From: Cedecea selenatireducens
Lineage (GTDB): Bacteria > Pseudomonadota > Gammaproteobacteria > Enterobacterales > Enterobacteriaceae
Length of the DNA: 64,000 nt
Direction of reading: 5' to 3'
Assembly (NCBI RefSeq): GCF_042138895.1
Contig: NZ_JBHIKW010000006.1
Span: 1-64,000 of the forward strand
Both the position numbers and the translations under genes were made by a program. How positions within the stretch are numbered: the first letter of the stretch is position 1; each line of letters opens with the position of its first letter. The notes under the pieces were generated by a model. The model searched no databases, was not told the DNA's origin, and was given only the letters and a program-made list of their open reading frames with translations. This document shows, piece after piece, positions 1 through 8,423 of the stretch.

Positions 1-88
1 CTGTAGCTAATCCTTCATAATAGAGGGTATTTTGTGACGACTCTATCGCTGTACTTTCACTCCCCAGAGGATCGCGATGAGAACAAAC
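1..88. other. Intergenic end of window, no gene seen
   Basis: These bases lie downstream of artJ, which reads leftwards. I see no start codon with a ribosome-binding site and no clear hairpin followed by a T tract. In E. coli the next gene outward is rlmC, but none of it can be recognised here. Confidence 0.5.
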
Positions 89-820
89 TTACTGCGGGAA
101 CCACTGATTGCTAATCTTCTGGTAAGTCCCGTCTGCTTTAATTGCCGCCAGCGCATCGTTGAGTTTCTTCAGCAGCGCCTGATTATCCGGGCGAACCGCA
201 ATCCCTAAACCGGTGCCAAAGTACTGCGCGTCGGTCACATGCTCGCCCACGGTAGCCAGCTGCGGGTTGGTTTTCAGCCATTCGTTCACTACGGCGGTAT
301 CGCCGAACACGCCATCGATACGGCCATTTTTCAGGTCAATGATCGCGTTCTGGTAGCTGTCATAAGAGACGGTTTTGATCTCAGGATGTTTATCCTGCAG
401 ATATTTCTGGTGCGTGGTGCCGTTTTCCATCCCGATGCGTTTGCCCTTAAGGTCGTCCAGCGACGTAAACTGGCCTTTTTTCGCAATCACCACCGCCGAG
501 TTGGCATAGTACGGGTTGGTAAAGGCGACCTGCTTTGCACGCTCCGGCGTGATGTCCATACCGGAAATGACCGCATCGTATTTGCGGAACTTCAGCGATG
601 GGATAAGGCTGTCGAAGGCGTGGTTGGTGAAGGTACATTCAGCCTGCATTTGTTTGCATAGCGCTTTCGCCAGATCGATATCGAAACCGACGATCTGATT
701 GCTGGCGTCCAGAGATTCAAAAGGAGGATATGTTGCCGAAGATCCGAAGCTGATTTTTTCCGCTGCAGCCGCGCCAAATGCGGTTGTAGCCAGGATTGCG
801 GCTAACAGTAACTTTTTCAT
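89..820 (-). CDS. artJ: Periplasmic arginine-binding protein ArtJ
   Basis: This 243-residue solute-binding protein captures L-arginine in the periplasm for the ArtPQM ABC transporter. A Sec signal peptide (Lys-Lys, then a hydrophobic stretch ending AAAA near residues 16-20) precedes a family 3 binding fold with the motifs YPPFES, GFDIDLA and GMDITPER. It is a close paralogue of ArtI, encoded about 1.5 kb away, and the two share most binding-fold motifs. The gene is separated from the art operon by a terminator and has its own upstream region with ARG-box-like sites, which fits the strong arginine repression known for E. coli artJ. Identity and start are clear; ligand specificity is taken from the family. 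Confidence 0.95.
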   Translation of the reverse strand: MKKLLLAAILATTAFGAAAAEKISFGSSATYPPFESLDASNQIVGFDIDLAKALCKQMQAECTFTNHAFDSLIPSLKFRKYDAVISGMDITPERAKQVAFTNPYYANSAVVIAKKGQFTSLDDLKGKRIGMENGTTHQKYLQDKHPEIKTVSYDSYQNAIIDLKNGRIDGVFGDTAVVNEWLKTNPQLATVGEHVTDAQYFGTGLGIAVRPDNQALLKKLNDALAAIKADGTYQKISNQWFPQ

Positions 821-889
821 GCGTGTTGCTCCCGTCTGTCAATATTGTTTTAAATCGTCGTTTCCCGACGTCAAACAACCATGCCAAAA

Positions 890-928
890 TGTGAATTTAT
901 ATGCAATAAAAATGTATAATTATATTTA
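890..928 (-). promoter_or_regulatory. Candidate pair of ArgR (ARG) boxes upstream of artJ
   Basis: TGTGAATTTATATGCAAT at 890-907 matches the ARG box consensus (TGAAT, four A/T, ATTCA) with one core mismatch. Three bases further on, 911-928 holds a weaker second box. A 3-bp gap between two 18-bp boxes is the usual ArgR operator layout. A TATAAT hexamer lies on the minus strand at 919-924 inside the second box, so bound ArgR would cover the promoter. Confidence 0.7.
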
Positions 929-936
929 TTTGGGCG

Positions 937-962
937 TAAAAAAAGCGGGGTTTTCCCCGCTT
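937..962 (-). terminator. Rho-independent terminator of artPIQM
   Basis: Read on the minus strand, AGCGGGG and CCCCGCT pair around an AAAA loop and are followed by seven T residues. It sits just beyond the artM stop codon and separates the operon from artJ. Confidence 0.85.
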
Positions 963-976
963 TCCTATTAACCTTT

Positions 977-1645
977 CTAGCTTCGGTGCTCGAAGGCCAG
1001 CGCCCGGCGTTCGATAAAGCGCATCAGCAGTGTGAGAAGTCCGTTAACAATAAGGTAGACCAGCCCGGCTGCGCCAAAAACGGCCACATCATAGGTACGT
1101 CCGTACAGCAGCTGCCCGTAGCCCATCACTTCCATCAGCGTGATGGTGTAGGCAAGCGAGGTACTTTTAAAGACCAGCACTACTTCGTTTGAATAGGAAG
1201 AGAGCGCACGCTTGAAGGCATACGGCAGCAGGATAGCCAGCGTGTCTTTCTTGCTCATCCCCAGAGCGCTACAGGACTGCCATTGGCCTTCAGGAATGGC
1301 TCTGATAGCGCCGTAAAATAGCTGCGTGGTGTACGCGGCGCTGTTGAGCGACAGCGCAATCAAGGCGCACAGCCAGGGTTCGGAAAGCAGATGCCACAGC
1401 ACCGGATAGTGCTGAAGCGACGGGAACTGCCCCGGCCCGTAGTAAATGAGGAAGATTTGCACCAGCAGCGGCGTGCCGGTAAACAGCGTGATGTAGACGC
1501 GCACAATGTGCACCAGCCCCGGCGTTTTCAGCGTCAGAACGATGGTGAACAGCAGCGACAGCACGAGCGCTACGGCAATAGAAGCGGCGGTGAGCGTCAG
1601 GCTGGTGTGCAGACCTTTCATCAGCTCCGGTAAGTACTCGAGCAT
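977..1645 (-). CDS. artM: Arginine ABC transporter permease ArtM
   Basis: ArtM is a 222-residue inner-membrane permease that pairs with ArtQ to form the arginine channel energised by ArtP. It has the hydrophobic segments of the HisMQ permease family and the cytoplasmic EAA loop (around EGQWQSCSALGMSKKDT) that docks on the ATPase. Its ATG overlaps the last base of the artQ stop codon, so translation is probably coupled. It is the last gene of the operon and is followed by a hairpin terminator. Length matches the E. coli protein. Confidence 0.95.
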   Translation of the reverse strand: MLEYLPELMKGLHTSLTLTAASIAVALVLSLLFTIVLTLKTPGLVHIVRVYITLFTGTPLLVQIFLIYYGPGQFPSLQHYPVLWHLLSEPWLCALIALSLNSAAYTTQLFYGAIRAIPEGQWQSCSALGMSKKDTLAILLPYAFKRALSSYSNEVVLVFKSTSLAYTITLMEVMGYGQLLYGRTYDVAVFGAAGLVYLIVNGLLTLLMRFIERRALAFEHRS

Positions 1646-2361
1646 CAGTCAGGTCTCCGTTCAAAGCGCGTGGCGCGCAGGTCGATACGTTTCAGGATGT
1701 ACTGGCTCAGCAGGGTGATAACCAGGTAAATTGCCGCGGCAATCACGTACCAGGTAAACGGCTCCTGGGTGCGGGTGGCAATGCTTTTAGTTTGCAGCAT
1801 CAGGTCGTTCACGCTGATAAGCGACACCAGGGCGGTGTCTTTCAGCAATACCAGCCACTGGTTACCCAGACCCGGCAGCGCGTGGCGCCACATCTGCGGC
1901 ATCACCAGCCGGAAGAAAATCGCGGTTTGGGATAACCCCAACGCCTGGCCTGATTCCCATTGCCCAACCGGCACCGCTTTCAGCGCGCCGCGCAGCGTCT
2001 GCGACGCATAGGCGGAATAGAGCAGGGAGAGGGCAATCACGCCGCAGAGGAACGGGCTGACGTCAAAGTTCTCAATCTCCATTTTGACCGGAATCGCGGC
2101 AAAACCGAGGTTAATGGTAAAGCCGTCAGAGAGCATCAGCAGCAGCTGGGAGGAGCCGAAGTAGATAAACAGCACCACCAGAATTTCAGGCAGGCCACGG
2201 AAAAGCGTGACCAGCCCTGAGCCAATCCATGCCAACGGGCGCCATTTGGCGGACTCCCAGACGGCAAAGATCATCGCCAGCACGAGGCCGACTATCAGGG
2301 CACAAACGGCAAGGCCGACGGTCATCCCGGCGGCGCTTGCTAATGGAAACAATTCGTTCAT
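1645..2361 (-). CDS. artQ: Arginine ABC transporter permease ArtQ
   Basis: ArtQ is the second permease of the arginine importer. I start it at the ATG at 2361 (MNELFPLASAAG), giving 238 residues like E. coli ArtQ; an ATG eight codons upstream would overlap artI and extend past the family's usual start. The protein has about five membrane segments and the EAA loop (around VGQWESGQALGLSQTA). It begins 8 bases after the artI stop, with only a weak ribosome-binding site, and overlaps artM by one base. Both features point to coupled translation in the operon. Confidence 0.93.
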   Translation of the reverse strand: MNELFPLASAAGMTVGLAVCALIVGLVLAMIFAVWESAKWRPLAWIGSGLVTLFRGLPEILVVLFIYFGSSQLLLMLSDGFTINLGFAAIPVKMEIENFDVSPFLCGVIALSLLYSAYASQTLRGALKAVPVGQWESGQALGLSQTAIFFRLVMPQMWRHALPGLGNQWLVLLKDTALVSLISVNDLMLQTKSIATRTQEPFTWYVIAAAIYLVITLLSQYILKRIDLRATRFERRPD

Positions 2362-2369
2362 CGAGTCGA

Positions 2370-3101
2370 TTACTTCTGGAACCATTTGTCGTAGATGGCT
2401 TTGTAGGTGCCATCTTGTTTCACTTTATCCAGCGCGGCGTTGAATTTGCTCTGCAGGTCAGTGTTGCCCTGGCGCAGGGCGATGCCGAGGCCGGTGCCGA
2501 AGTAATCTTTGTCGGTCACTTTATCACCCACGGCAACCAGTTCCGGGTTGGCTTTCAGCCATTCGGTCACCACGGCGGTATCGCCGAAGACGGCATCAAT
2601 ACGGCCGTTCTGCAGATCAAGCTTAGCGTTCTGATAGCTGTCATAAGGCACGGTGGTGATTTCCGGGTGCTTATCGGTGATGTATTTCTGGTGCGTGGTC
2701 CCGTTCTGGATACCCACTTTCTTGCCTTTCAGCGCGCTGATATCAGCGTTCTTGCCCTTCACGCCAACAAACAGCGCGGAGTTGTCATAGTAAGGCTTGG
2801 TGAACAGCACCTGTTTTTCACGCTCAGGCGTGATGTCCATCCCCGCCATTACCGCGTCAATACGGCGGAATTTCAGGCTTGGGATCAGGCTGTCGAACGC
2901 CTGATTGGTAAAGGTACAGGTGGCATCGATCTGTTTGCACAGGGCGTTAGCCAGGTCAACGTCAAAGCCGACGATCTTGTTGTTGGCGTCGATAGACTCA
3001 AACGGAGGGTAAGAGGCTTCGGTAGCAAAACGGATAGTCTGTGCGGCGGTAGCAGAAAGGCTCAGAGTGGCTAAAAGAGTGGCCAGCAAAACTTTTTTCA
3101 T
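2370..3101 (-). CDS. artI: Periplasmic binding protein ArtI
   Basis: ArtI is a 243-residue periplasmic solute-binding protein of the art operon. The start chosen is the ATG at 3101, where MKK and a hydrophobic signal peptide begin; an ATG seven codons earlier would put extra residues before the signal. Mature motifs YPPFES, GFDVDLA, GMDITPEREK and GDTAVVTEWL are shared with ArtJ. In E. coli the ligand of ArtI is less well defined than that of ArtJ, so 'arginine or related basic amino acid' is the safe statement. It lies 20 bases downstream of artP. Confidence 0.93.
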   Translation of the reverse strand: MKKVLLATLLATLSLSATAAQTIRFATEASYPPFESIDANNKIVGFDVDLANALCKQIDATCTFTNQAFDSLIPSLKFRRIDAVMAGMDITPEREKQVLFTKPYYDNSALFVGVKGKNADISALKGKKVGIQNGTTHQKYITDKHPEITTVPYDSYQNAKLDLQNGRIDAVFGDTAVVTEWLKANPELVAVGDKVTDKDYFGTGLGIALRQGNTDLQSKFNAALDKVKQDGTYKAIYDKWFQK

Positions 3102-3121
3102 TGTCGTTTTCCCGTTCAACA

Positions 3122-3850
3122 TCAGTGAGAGAGATAGAATTTAAACGCATCGGTTTGCGGGTTAGCAAAGCAGCTGGCATCACCTTGTTCGATGATGTGG
3201 CCGTTTTCCATATACACCACGCGGCTGGCGGTTTTACGCGCCACTTCTACTTCATGGGTCACGATGACCTGAGTAATGTTGGTTTCCGCCAGCTCGCGAA
3301 TAATGCTGACGATCTGCGCGGTGATTTCCGGGTCGAGGGCGGCAGTAGGCTCATCAAACAGCAGAATCTGCGGCTCCATCATCAGTGCGCGGGCAATAGC
3401 CACGCGCTGCTGCTGACCGCCGGAAAGGTGCAGCGGATAGCGATCCATATACGGCTTCAGGCGCAGGCGTTCAAGCAGCTTATCGGCGCGTTCGCGGGCT
3501 TTATCTTTACTTAAGCCCAGCACGCGGCACGGCGCTTCAATCAGGTTTTGCAGCACGGTGAGGTGCGGCCACAGATTGTATTGCTGGAAGACCATGCCGA
3601 CGTTCTGGCGCAGTTCGCGAATCGCTTTGTCGCCGGGGGCTTTGGAGAAGTCGAAATTATTGCCTGCGATGCTGAGTTTGCCGGAACGCGGCATCTCGAG
3701 CAGGTTAAGCACGCGCAAAAGTGAACTCTTGCCGGCGCCGCTTGGGCCCAGCAATACCAGCGTCTCACCCTGCGGGCAATGTAGTGTGATGTCGAACAGC
3801 GCCTGATGGGCACCGTAAAAGCAATTAATGCTGTCTAGTTGAATACTCAT
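3122..3850 (-). CDS. artP: Arginine ABC transporter ATPase ArtP
   Basis: ArtP is the 242-residue cytoplasmic ATPase of the arginine importer. Walker A is GPSGAGKSS near residues 35-43, the Q-loop lies in VFQQYNLWPH, the ABC signature is LSGGQQQR, and Walker B is ILLFDEPTAALD followed by the switch His in VTHE. It is the first gene of the artPIQM operon. Possible ARG boxes lie just upstream. Confidence 0.95.
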   Translation of the reverse strand: MSIQLDSINCFYGAHQALFDITLHCPQGETLVLLGPSGAGKSSLLRVLNLLEMPRSGKLSIAGNNFDFSKAPGDKAIRELRQNVGMVFQQYNLWPHLTVLQNLIEAPCRVLGLSKDKARERADKLLERLRLKPYMDRYPLHLSGGQQQRVAIARALMMEPQILLFDEPTAALDPEITAQIVSIIRELAETNITQVIVTHEVEVARKTASRVVYMENGHIIEQGDASCFANPQTDAFKFYLSH

Positions 3851-3858
3851 GCGCTGAA

Positions 3859-3912
3859 GTTGAATAGCAATTGAGGCCGCAAAGGGTACCTTTAACAGAA
3901 TAGTTATGCAAT
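3859..3912 (-). promoter_or_regulatory. Two ARG-box-like sequences upstream of artP
   Basis: GTTGAATAGCAATTGAGG at 3859-3876 matches the ARG box core at all but one invariant position, and 3895-3912 is a weaker match with two core mismatches. They are 18 bases apart rather than 3, so this is not the standard paired operator. The milder arginine control reported for E. coli artPIQM would fit a weak site. Confidence 0.45.
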
Positions 3913-4077
3913 CTTTGTGCGTTAAAACTTAAAAATAACTGCTTTCATGGCGTAAAGTTAGCACAAAATAGCGAGGCGGGTGGTGGCTAAGTATAAAAAA
4001 CCGCATTCCCTGAAAATGCCAGACTATTTACAGGGGTTACGTTTTTTCCACCCGCATAGCGTAAGCCAAAATTGCCG

Positions 4078-4602
4078 CTATTTCCCTTCAACCGCCTGCC
4101 GCAGCGTGCCGGTTGGCGCGTGGCTTGCTGCACCGAGATAACGCACATCGTCCACCGCCCAGCACTGGCCTTCGCGCACCATCAGCACTTCATCTTTCCA
4201 GGTCTGGCTGCCGCGAGTGAGCTCGACCCGCAGCGGAAGATTGCGCGCGTCGGTATTAGGGATAGTTGACGCAGAGGCAACGCTTGCTTTATCTGGCCCT
4301 TCGGACTGGCTGGAGAAGATATCGCTGCGGGTAAACGCGTTTTGTGCGGCCGGTGAGGTGCTGGATTTTTGCAGCAGCTGGAGCAGGGAATCACTCAGGT
4401 AAGGCCGCAGCGCGGCGACGGAACTCAGGCCTTCACCTTTGTGGGCGATGCGGTAGTCATAGAACTGCTGAGCGACGTCATCCGGGCCGCCGCTGACGCA
4501 GGGGCCGCTGCGGGTGCCGATGTCTTTAAAGGCTGGCGTTACGGTAGTACAGGCCGACAGAACCAGCGCACAGGGGAGAAGAGCCAAAGCTGAGCTGCGC
4601 AT
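4078..4602 (-). CDS. ybjP: Outer-membrane-type lipoprotein YbjP
   Basis: YbjP is a 174-residue lipoprotein of unknown function. The signal peptide ends in a lipobox LSAC with the lipidated Cys at residue 18, followed by TT, so there is no Asp inner-membrane retention signal and outer-membrane sorting is likely. The remainder is one small domain with two conserved stretches (RSGPCVSGGPDDVAQQFYDY and EGQCWAVDDVRYLG), each containing one Cys. It resembles E. coli YbjP in length and motifs. It is divergent from ybjQ. Confidence 0.88.
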   Translation of the reverse strand: MRSSALALLPCALVLSACTTVTPAFKDIGTRSGPCVSGGPDDVAQQFYDYRIAHKGEGLSSVAALRPYLSDSLLQLLQKSSTSPAAQNAFTRSDIFSSQSEGPDKASVASASTIPNTDARNLPLRVELTRGSQTWKDEVLMVREGQCWAVDDVRYLGAASHAPTGTLRQAVEGK

Positions 4603-4710
4603 TTTTATTTCCTTATTTTCTCAGGAGGACTACCTTAGCATAGCGTATTGGCTCAAAATCGCGTGGCGATTGCCGGGCTAACATGTTGATGGCAAAGAGA
4701 GGAGAACGAG

Positions 4711-5034
4711 ATGCAGTTTACAACGACGCCGGGCCTGGAAGGCCACATCATTACTGAATACTGCGGTGTAGTGACCGGGGAAGCTATCCTGGGGGCTAAT
4801 ATTTTCCGCGATTTTTTTGCCGGGGTTCGCGACATCGTCGGCGGGCGTTCCGGTGCTTATGAAAAAGAATTACGTAAAGCGCGGGATATCGCGTTCCGCG
4901 AAATTCAGGAGCAGGCCGAAAGCCTGGGGGCTAATGCGGTAGTCGGGATAGATATCGATTACGAAACCGTGGGTAAGGACGGCAGTATGCTGATGGTTTG
5001 CGTCAGCGGCACGGCGGTGAAAACACGGAAATGA
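4711..5034 (+). CDS. ybjQ: YbjQ, UPF0145 family small protein
   Basis: YbjQ is a 107-residue soluble protein of the UPF0145 (YbjQ) family, predicted to form a compact oligomeric fold. Family hallmarks are TTTPGLEGH near the start, GEAILGANIFRDFFAGVRDIVGG in the middle, and AESLGANAVVGIDIDYE towards the end. A good ribosome-binding site (AGAGGAGAACGAG) precedes the ATG. No biochemical role is established. Its stop codon overlaps the amiD start in the sequence ATGA, so the two genes form a translationally coupled pair. Confidence 0.9.
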   Translation: MQFTTTPGLEGHIITEYCGVVTGEAILGANIFRDFFAGVRDIVGGRSGAYEKELRKARDIAFREIQEQAESLGANAVVGIDIDYETVGKDGSMLMVCVSGTAVKTRK

Positions 5035-5861
5035 AAGCCAGGATCTTAGCGCTTGCCCTGGCGCTGCTGCTGGCGGGCTGCGCCGGCCAAAAAGGGATTG
5101 TCGATCGGGGCAGCTTTAAAGTAGACACCAGACACCAGGCTCAGGCCGCTTATCCACGGGTGAAAATCCTGGTTATCCACTACACCGCGGATGATTTTTC
5201 AGGGTCGCTCTCCACGCTCACAGATCGTAACGTCAGCGCTCACTATCTGATTCCGGCTAAGCCACCGCTGTCCGGTGGGAAACCCGTTGTCTGGCAGCTG
5301 GTGCCAGAAGAACAGCTGGCCTGGCACGCGGGGATAAGCTTCTGGCGAGGCGCTACGCGCATCAATGATACTTCCGTGGGGATTGAGCTGGAAAACCAGG
5401 GCTACACGCGAATCGGGGGCGTTCAGCGCTTCTATCCGTTCAGCCAGCCGCAGATTGCGGTACTTGAAGATTTAGCGAAGCAGATTGTTGCGCGCTATAA
5501 CATCGCGCCGCAGAATGTGGTGGCTCACGGAGACATTGCCCCGCAGCGCAAGGTTGACCCGGGTCCGCTGTTCCCCTGGAAGCACTTTGCGGAAAAAGGG
5601 ATTGGCGCATGGCCAGATGCGGCGCGGGTGGCATTTTATCTCAATGGCCGTGGCCCTTATCAACCGGTGGATAAGGCGGAGCTGTTGGATTTACTTTCCC
5701 GCTATGGCTACGAAGTGTTGCCGGGCATGACCGATGCGCAGCAGAAAAGGGTGATTACCGCCTTCCAGATGCATTTCCGCCCGGCGAATTATAGCGGCGA
5801 AGCGGATGCAGAAAGCCAGGCGATAGCCGAAGCACTCCTGGAGAAATACGGGCAGGGCTAG
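5031..5861 (+). CDS. amiD: N-acetylmuramoyl-L-alanine amidase AmiD (lipoprotein)
   Basis: AmiD cleaves the amide bond between muramic acid and the stem peptide of peptidoglycan, and in E. coli also acts on anhydro-muropeptides. The ATG at 5031, overlapping the ybjQ stop, gives 276 residues as in E. coli and starts the signal peptide; the lipobox LAGC places the lipidated Cys at residue 17, so it is probably an outer-membrane lipoprotein. The amidase_2 fold shows the zinc and catalytic motifs VIHYTADDF, HAGIS, GIELENQG and AHGDIAPQRKVDPGP. The C-terminal 80 residues form a peptidoglycan-binding-like helical domain. It ends in a 4-base convergent overlap with ybjS. Confidence 0.95.
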   Translation: MKARILALALALLLAGCAGQKGIVDRGSFKVDTRHQAQAAYPRVKILVIHYTADDFSGSLSTLTDRNVSAHYLIPAKPPLSGGKPVVWQLVPEEQLAWHAGISFWRGATRINDTSVGIELENQGYTRIGGVQRFYPFSQPQIAVLEDLAKQIVARYNIAPQNVVAHGDIAPQRKVDPGPLFPWKHFAEKGIGAWPDAARVAFYLNGRGPYQPVDKAELLDLLSRYGYEVLPGMTDAQQKRVITAFQMHFRPANYSGEADAESQAIAEALLEKYGQG

Positions 5862-6868
5862 CCGCGGTGCAGCGTGCCGTGATCTTTAAGCCACAGCGCG
5901 GTGCGCCGAATGCCTTCATCAAGGGTGATGATAGGCTGGTAGCCCAGCTCCGTTTCCGCTCGTGTTGTATCCAGGGTCAGATCGAAGTTCAGCTTGGAGA
6001 CGCCGTAGTGCGTGAGCACCGGTTCTTTGGCCGATTTATTGCCAAAGTGCTCCAGGCTGCGGGCGATGATGTCCAGCATCGGGTACGGCACCGAGCGGAT
6101 GCGGCATTTGATGCCCAGCTCGTCGATAAGCTTCTGCACGATGGTCCGCAGCGGGCGAGCTTCCATGTTGGTGATGTTGTACGCGCGGCCGGACGGTAAG
6201 TTCTGTTGCTGCGTCGCCAGCCACATCGCATGCACCGCGTTTTCCAGATAGGTCATATCCACCAGCGCATCGCCGCCGCGCGGCAGCAGCACGCTCCCGT
6301 AGTGGCGCATCATCTGCACCAGGCGCGGGAAAAACACTTTGTCGTGCGGCCCGAACAGGCTTTGCGGGCGCAGGATGGTGAAGCGGGTGTTCGGGTTGGC
6401 CTGCGCCAGTAGCTGAATAACCTCTTCGCTGGCGGCTTTGCTGCGGGCAAATTCGTTGGCAAAGCGCACCGGGCGGAAATCTTCGCTGATGTTGCGGTGG
6501 TGGTGGTAGTCGAAGTAGAGCGACGGCGACGAGATGTGAATAAAGTCGCGCACGCCCCAGGCCACGGCCCATTCGCCCAGGCGGCGGGTGGCGCGGACGT
6601 TGGCGAGGTCAAAGGCCTGCTGGGTTCCCCACGGCGAGGTAAAGCTGGAGCAGTGCCACAGCGTGTCGACATCCGCGAGCATCACTTTAGCCTGGGAAGA
6701 GACCAGCTCCGTCAGGTCGGCATGGACAAATTCTGCGCCCATCTTTTGCAGCAGCTTGCCCATCGCTTCGTTGCGCCCGGTTGCCCGGACGCTGACGCCC
6801 CTGGCGCGTAAATATTCGACCGCGTTTCGGCCTAAACCGCTGGTTGCGCCGGTGACCAGTACCTTCAT
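5858..6868 (-). CDS. ybjS: NAD(P)-binding epimerase/dehydrogenase-like protein YbjS
   Basis: YbjS is a 336-residue member of the extended short-chain dehydrogenase/reductase superfamily (NAD-dependent epimerase or 3-beta-HSD-like). The N-terminal TGATSGLG at residues 6-13 is the dinucleotide-binding glycine motif. Where the catalytic YxxxK motif is expected (FARSK, residues 140-144), the tyrosine is phenylalanine, so ordinary SDR chemistry may be lost. The substrate is unknown. Its stop codon overlaps the amiD stop convergently in CTAG. ybjT, another Rossmann-fold protein, lies upstream on the same strand. Confidence 0.88.
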   Translation of the reverse strand: MKVLVTGATSGLGRNAVEYLRARGVSVRATGRNEAMGKLLQKMGAEFVHADLTELVSSQAKVMLADVDTLWHCSSFTSPWGTQQAFDLANVRATRRLGEWAVAWGVRDFIHISSPSLYFDYHHHRNISEDFRPVRFANEFARSKAASEEVIQLLAQANPNTRFTILRPQSLFGPHDKVFFPRLVQMMRHYGSVLLPRGGDALVDMTYLENAVHAMWLATQQQNLPSGRAYNITNMEARPLRTIVQKLIDELGIKCRIRSVPYPMLDIIARSLEHFGNKSAKEPVLTHYGVSKLNFDLTLDTTRAETELGYQPIITLDEGIRRTALWLKDHGTLHRG

Positions 6869-6956
6869 GTGACCAACTCGTTATATTTGAGATTAACGCT
6901 GCGCATTTTTCCGTGAAACGGCAGCGCATGCAATGGGAATACTGAAAGATTAAGAG

Positions 6957-8408
6957 CTAACATCTCTTTTTGATCGAGTTTTGTTCCGCTAAATGAACAA
7001 TTCGCCGCGCCATTCCCTTAAAGATAAATAAATGGGCGGGGATCATCACCAGCCAGTAGAGCAAACCGGCGCAGCCGTGAGGATGCCACCAGGCCCTGAC
7101 GTCGAGCGTGCGCTGGTTGCCGTCATCCTGCAATGTGAAGGAAAGCCGCCCGAGCCCCGGCGCTTTCATGCCGAACAGCAGCGTCAGCTCTTTTTCCGGC
7201 TCGGCAATAATCACTTTCCAGCTATCCACGGTGTCGCCCACTTCCAGCATGGCTTTTTCAGGCCGCCCTTTAGCAAGCCGATGCCCGACCAGCAAATCCA
7301 TCAGCGCGCGGGTCTTCCACAGGGCATTGCCAAAAAAGTAGCCTTCTTTGCCGCCGAGCTGGTTAATGACCTGCCACAGTGAACGGAGATCGGCGTGGGT
7401 GGTGAGCGTGCAGCCCGCCTGTTTGGCAAAAAAACCGTAATCTGGCCGCCAGCGGGCAAACGCCTGAGCGTCATAGCCCCAGTCCTGCGAGTTGGCGAGC
7501 TGGTGTTCGTTCGCCAGCGTCAGGCGTACGGCGTCGTCAAAGCTGATGAGCTGCTGCGGGATGAGCTCTCGCAGGCTGCGGTCATCCGCCAGCAGATCGT
7601 GTTCAAGCCCCTGAATCAGCGCTTTGGCGATGCCGGGCGGCACGGAGGTGATGACGTTCAGAAACCACACGGAAATCCAGCTGGTGGGCAGAGGGACGGG
7701 AATCAACGGACGACGGCGGCCGCTGATAGCCATAAAGCGCTCAAACTGCTGCTGGTAGCTGAGCACTTCCGGGCCTGCGGCTTCAAACAGGCGGTGGCCT
7801 GTCGCAGGATTATCTAACAGCGCGACCAGGTAATGCAGCAGGTTATCCAGGGCAATAGGTGAGGTGCGGGAGCGCACCCAGCGCGGTGGCGTGAGCACCG
7901 GCAGGTTGTAAACCATATCACGCATGACCTCGAAGGCCGCCGAGCCTGCGCCAACAATAATTCCTGCCCGCAGTTCGGTGACCGGAACGCCGGAATCGCG
8001 CAGGATATCTGCTGTGATTTGCCGCGCCTTCAGGTGTTTCGAATTTGTTTGCCCACTTTTTGCCTGCAATGAACTCAGGAAAATAACCTGCTTGACCGGA
8101 TGCTCGGTCAGTGCGTCGCGCATGTTCAGCGCCGCCTGGCGTTCGAACTCCAGAAAATCATCGCCGTCGCCCATGCTGTGGATCAGGTAATAAACCGTAT
8201 CCACGCTTTCCAGCAAGGCACCCAGGCGGTGCGGCCAGTGTAAGTCAACGTGCCGACATTCGACGCCCGGCCACGGCTGCTTTTTCAGCCAGTCAATACG
8301 GCGTGCGGCGGCGGTGACGTGATGTCCCGCCGCCACGAGTAAAGGCACCAGGTGCTGGCCAATGTAGCCGCTGGCGCCGAGGACCAGTATCCTTTGGGGT
8401 TCTGCCAT
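6957..8408 (-). CDS. ybjT: YbjT, Rossmann-fold protein with C-terminal DUF2867
   Basis: YbjT has 483 residues. The first 300 or so resemble NmrA/atypical SDR proteins, with GASGYIGQ at residues 11-18 as nucleotide-binding motif, then DTVYYLIHSMG. The C-terminal third is a DUF2867 domain ending in one hydrophobic segment (GLLYWLVMIPAHLFIF) that may anchor it to the inner membrane. Function is unknown. It starts 15 bases after the ltaE stop, which supports a poxB-ltaE-ybjT operon as in E. coli. Confidence 0.88.
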   Translation of the reverse strand: MAEPQRILVLGASGYIGQHLVPLLVAAGHHVTAAARRIDWLKKQPWPGVECRHVDLHWPHRLGALLESVDTVYYLIHSMGDGDDFLEFERQAALNMRDALTEHPVKQVIFLSSLQAKSGQTNSKHLKARQITADILRDSGVPVTELRAGIIVGAGSAAFEVMRDMVYNLPVLTPPRWVRSRTSPIALDNLLHYLVALLDNPATGHRLFEAAGPEVLSYQQQFERFMAISGRRRPLIPVPLPTSWISVWFLNVITSVPPGIAKALIQGLEHDLLADDRSLRELIPQQLISFDDAVRLTLANEHQLANSQDWGYDAQAFARWRPDYGFFAKQAGCTLTTHADLRSLWQVINQLGGKEGYFFGNALWKTRALMDLLVGHRLAKGRPEKAMLEVGDTVDSWKVIIAEPEKELTLLFGMKAPGLGRLSFTLQDDGNQRTLDVRAWWHPHGCAGLLYWLVMIPAHLFIFKGMARRIVHLAEQNSIKKRC

Positions 8409-8423
8409 CGTCCCTGACTCCCG

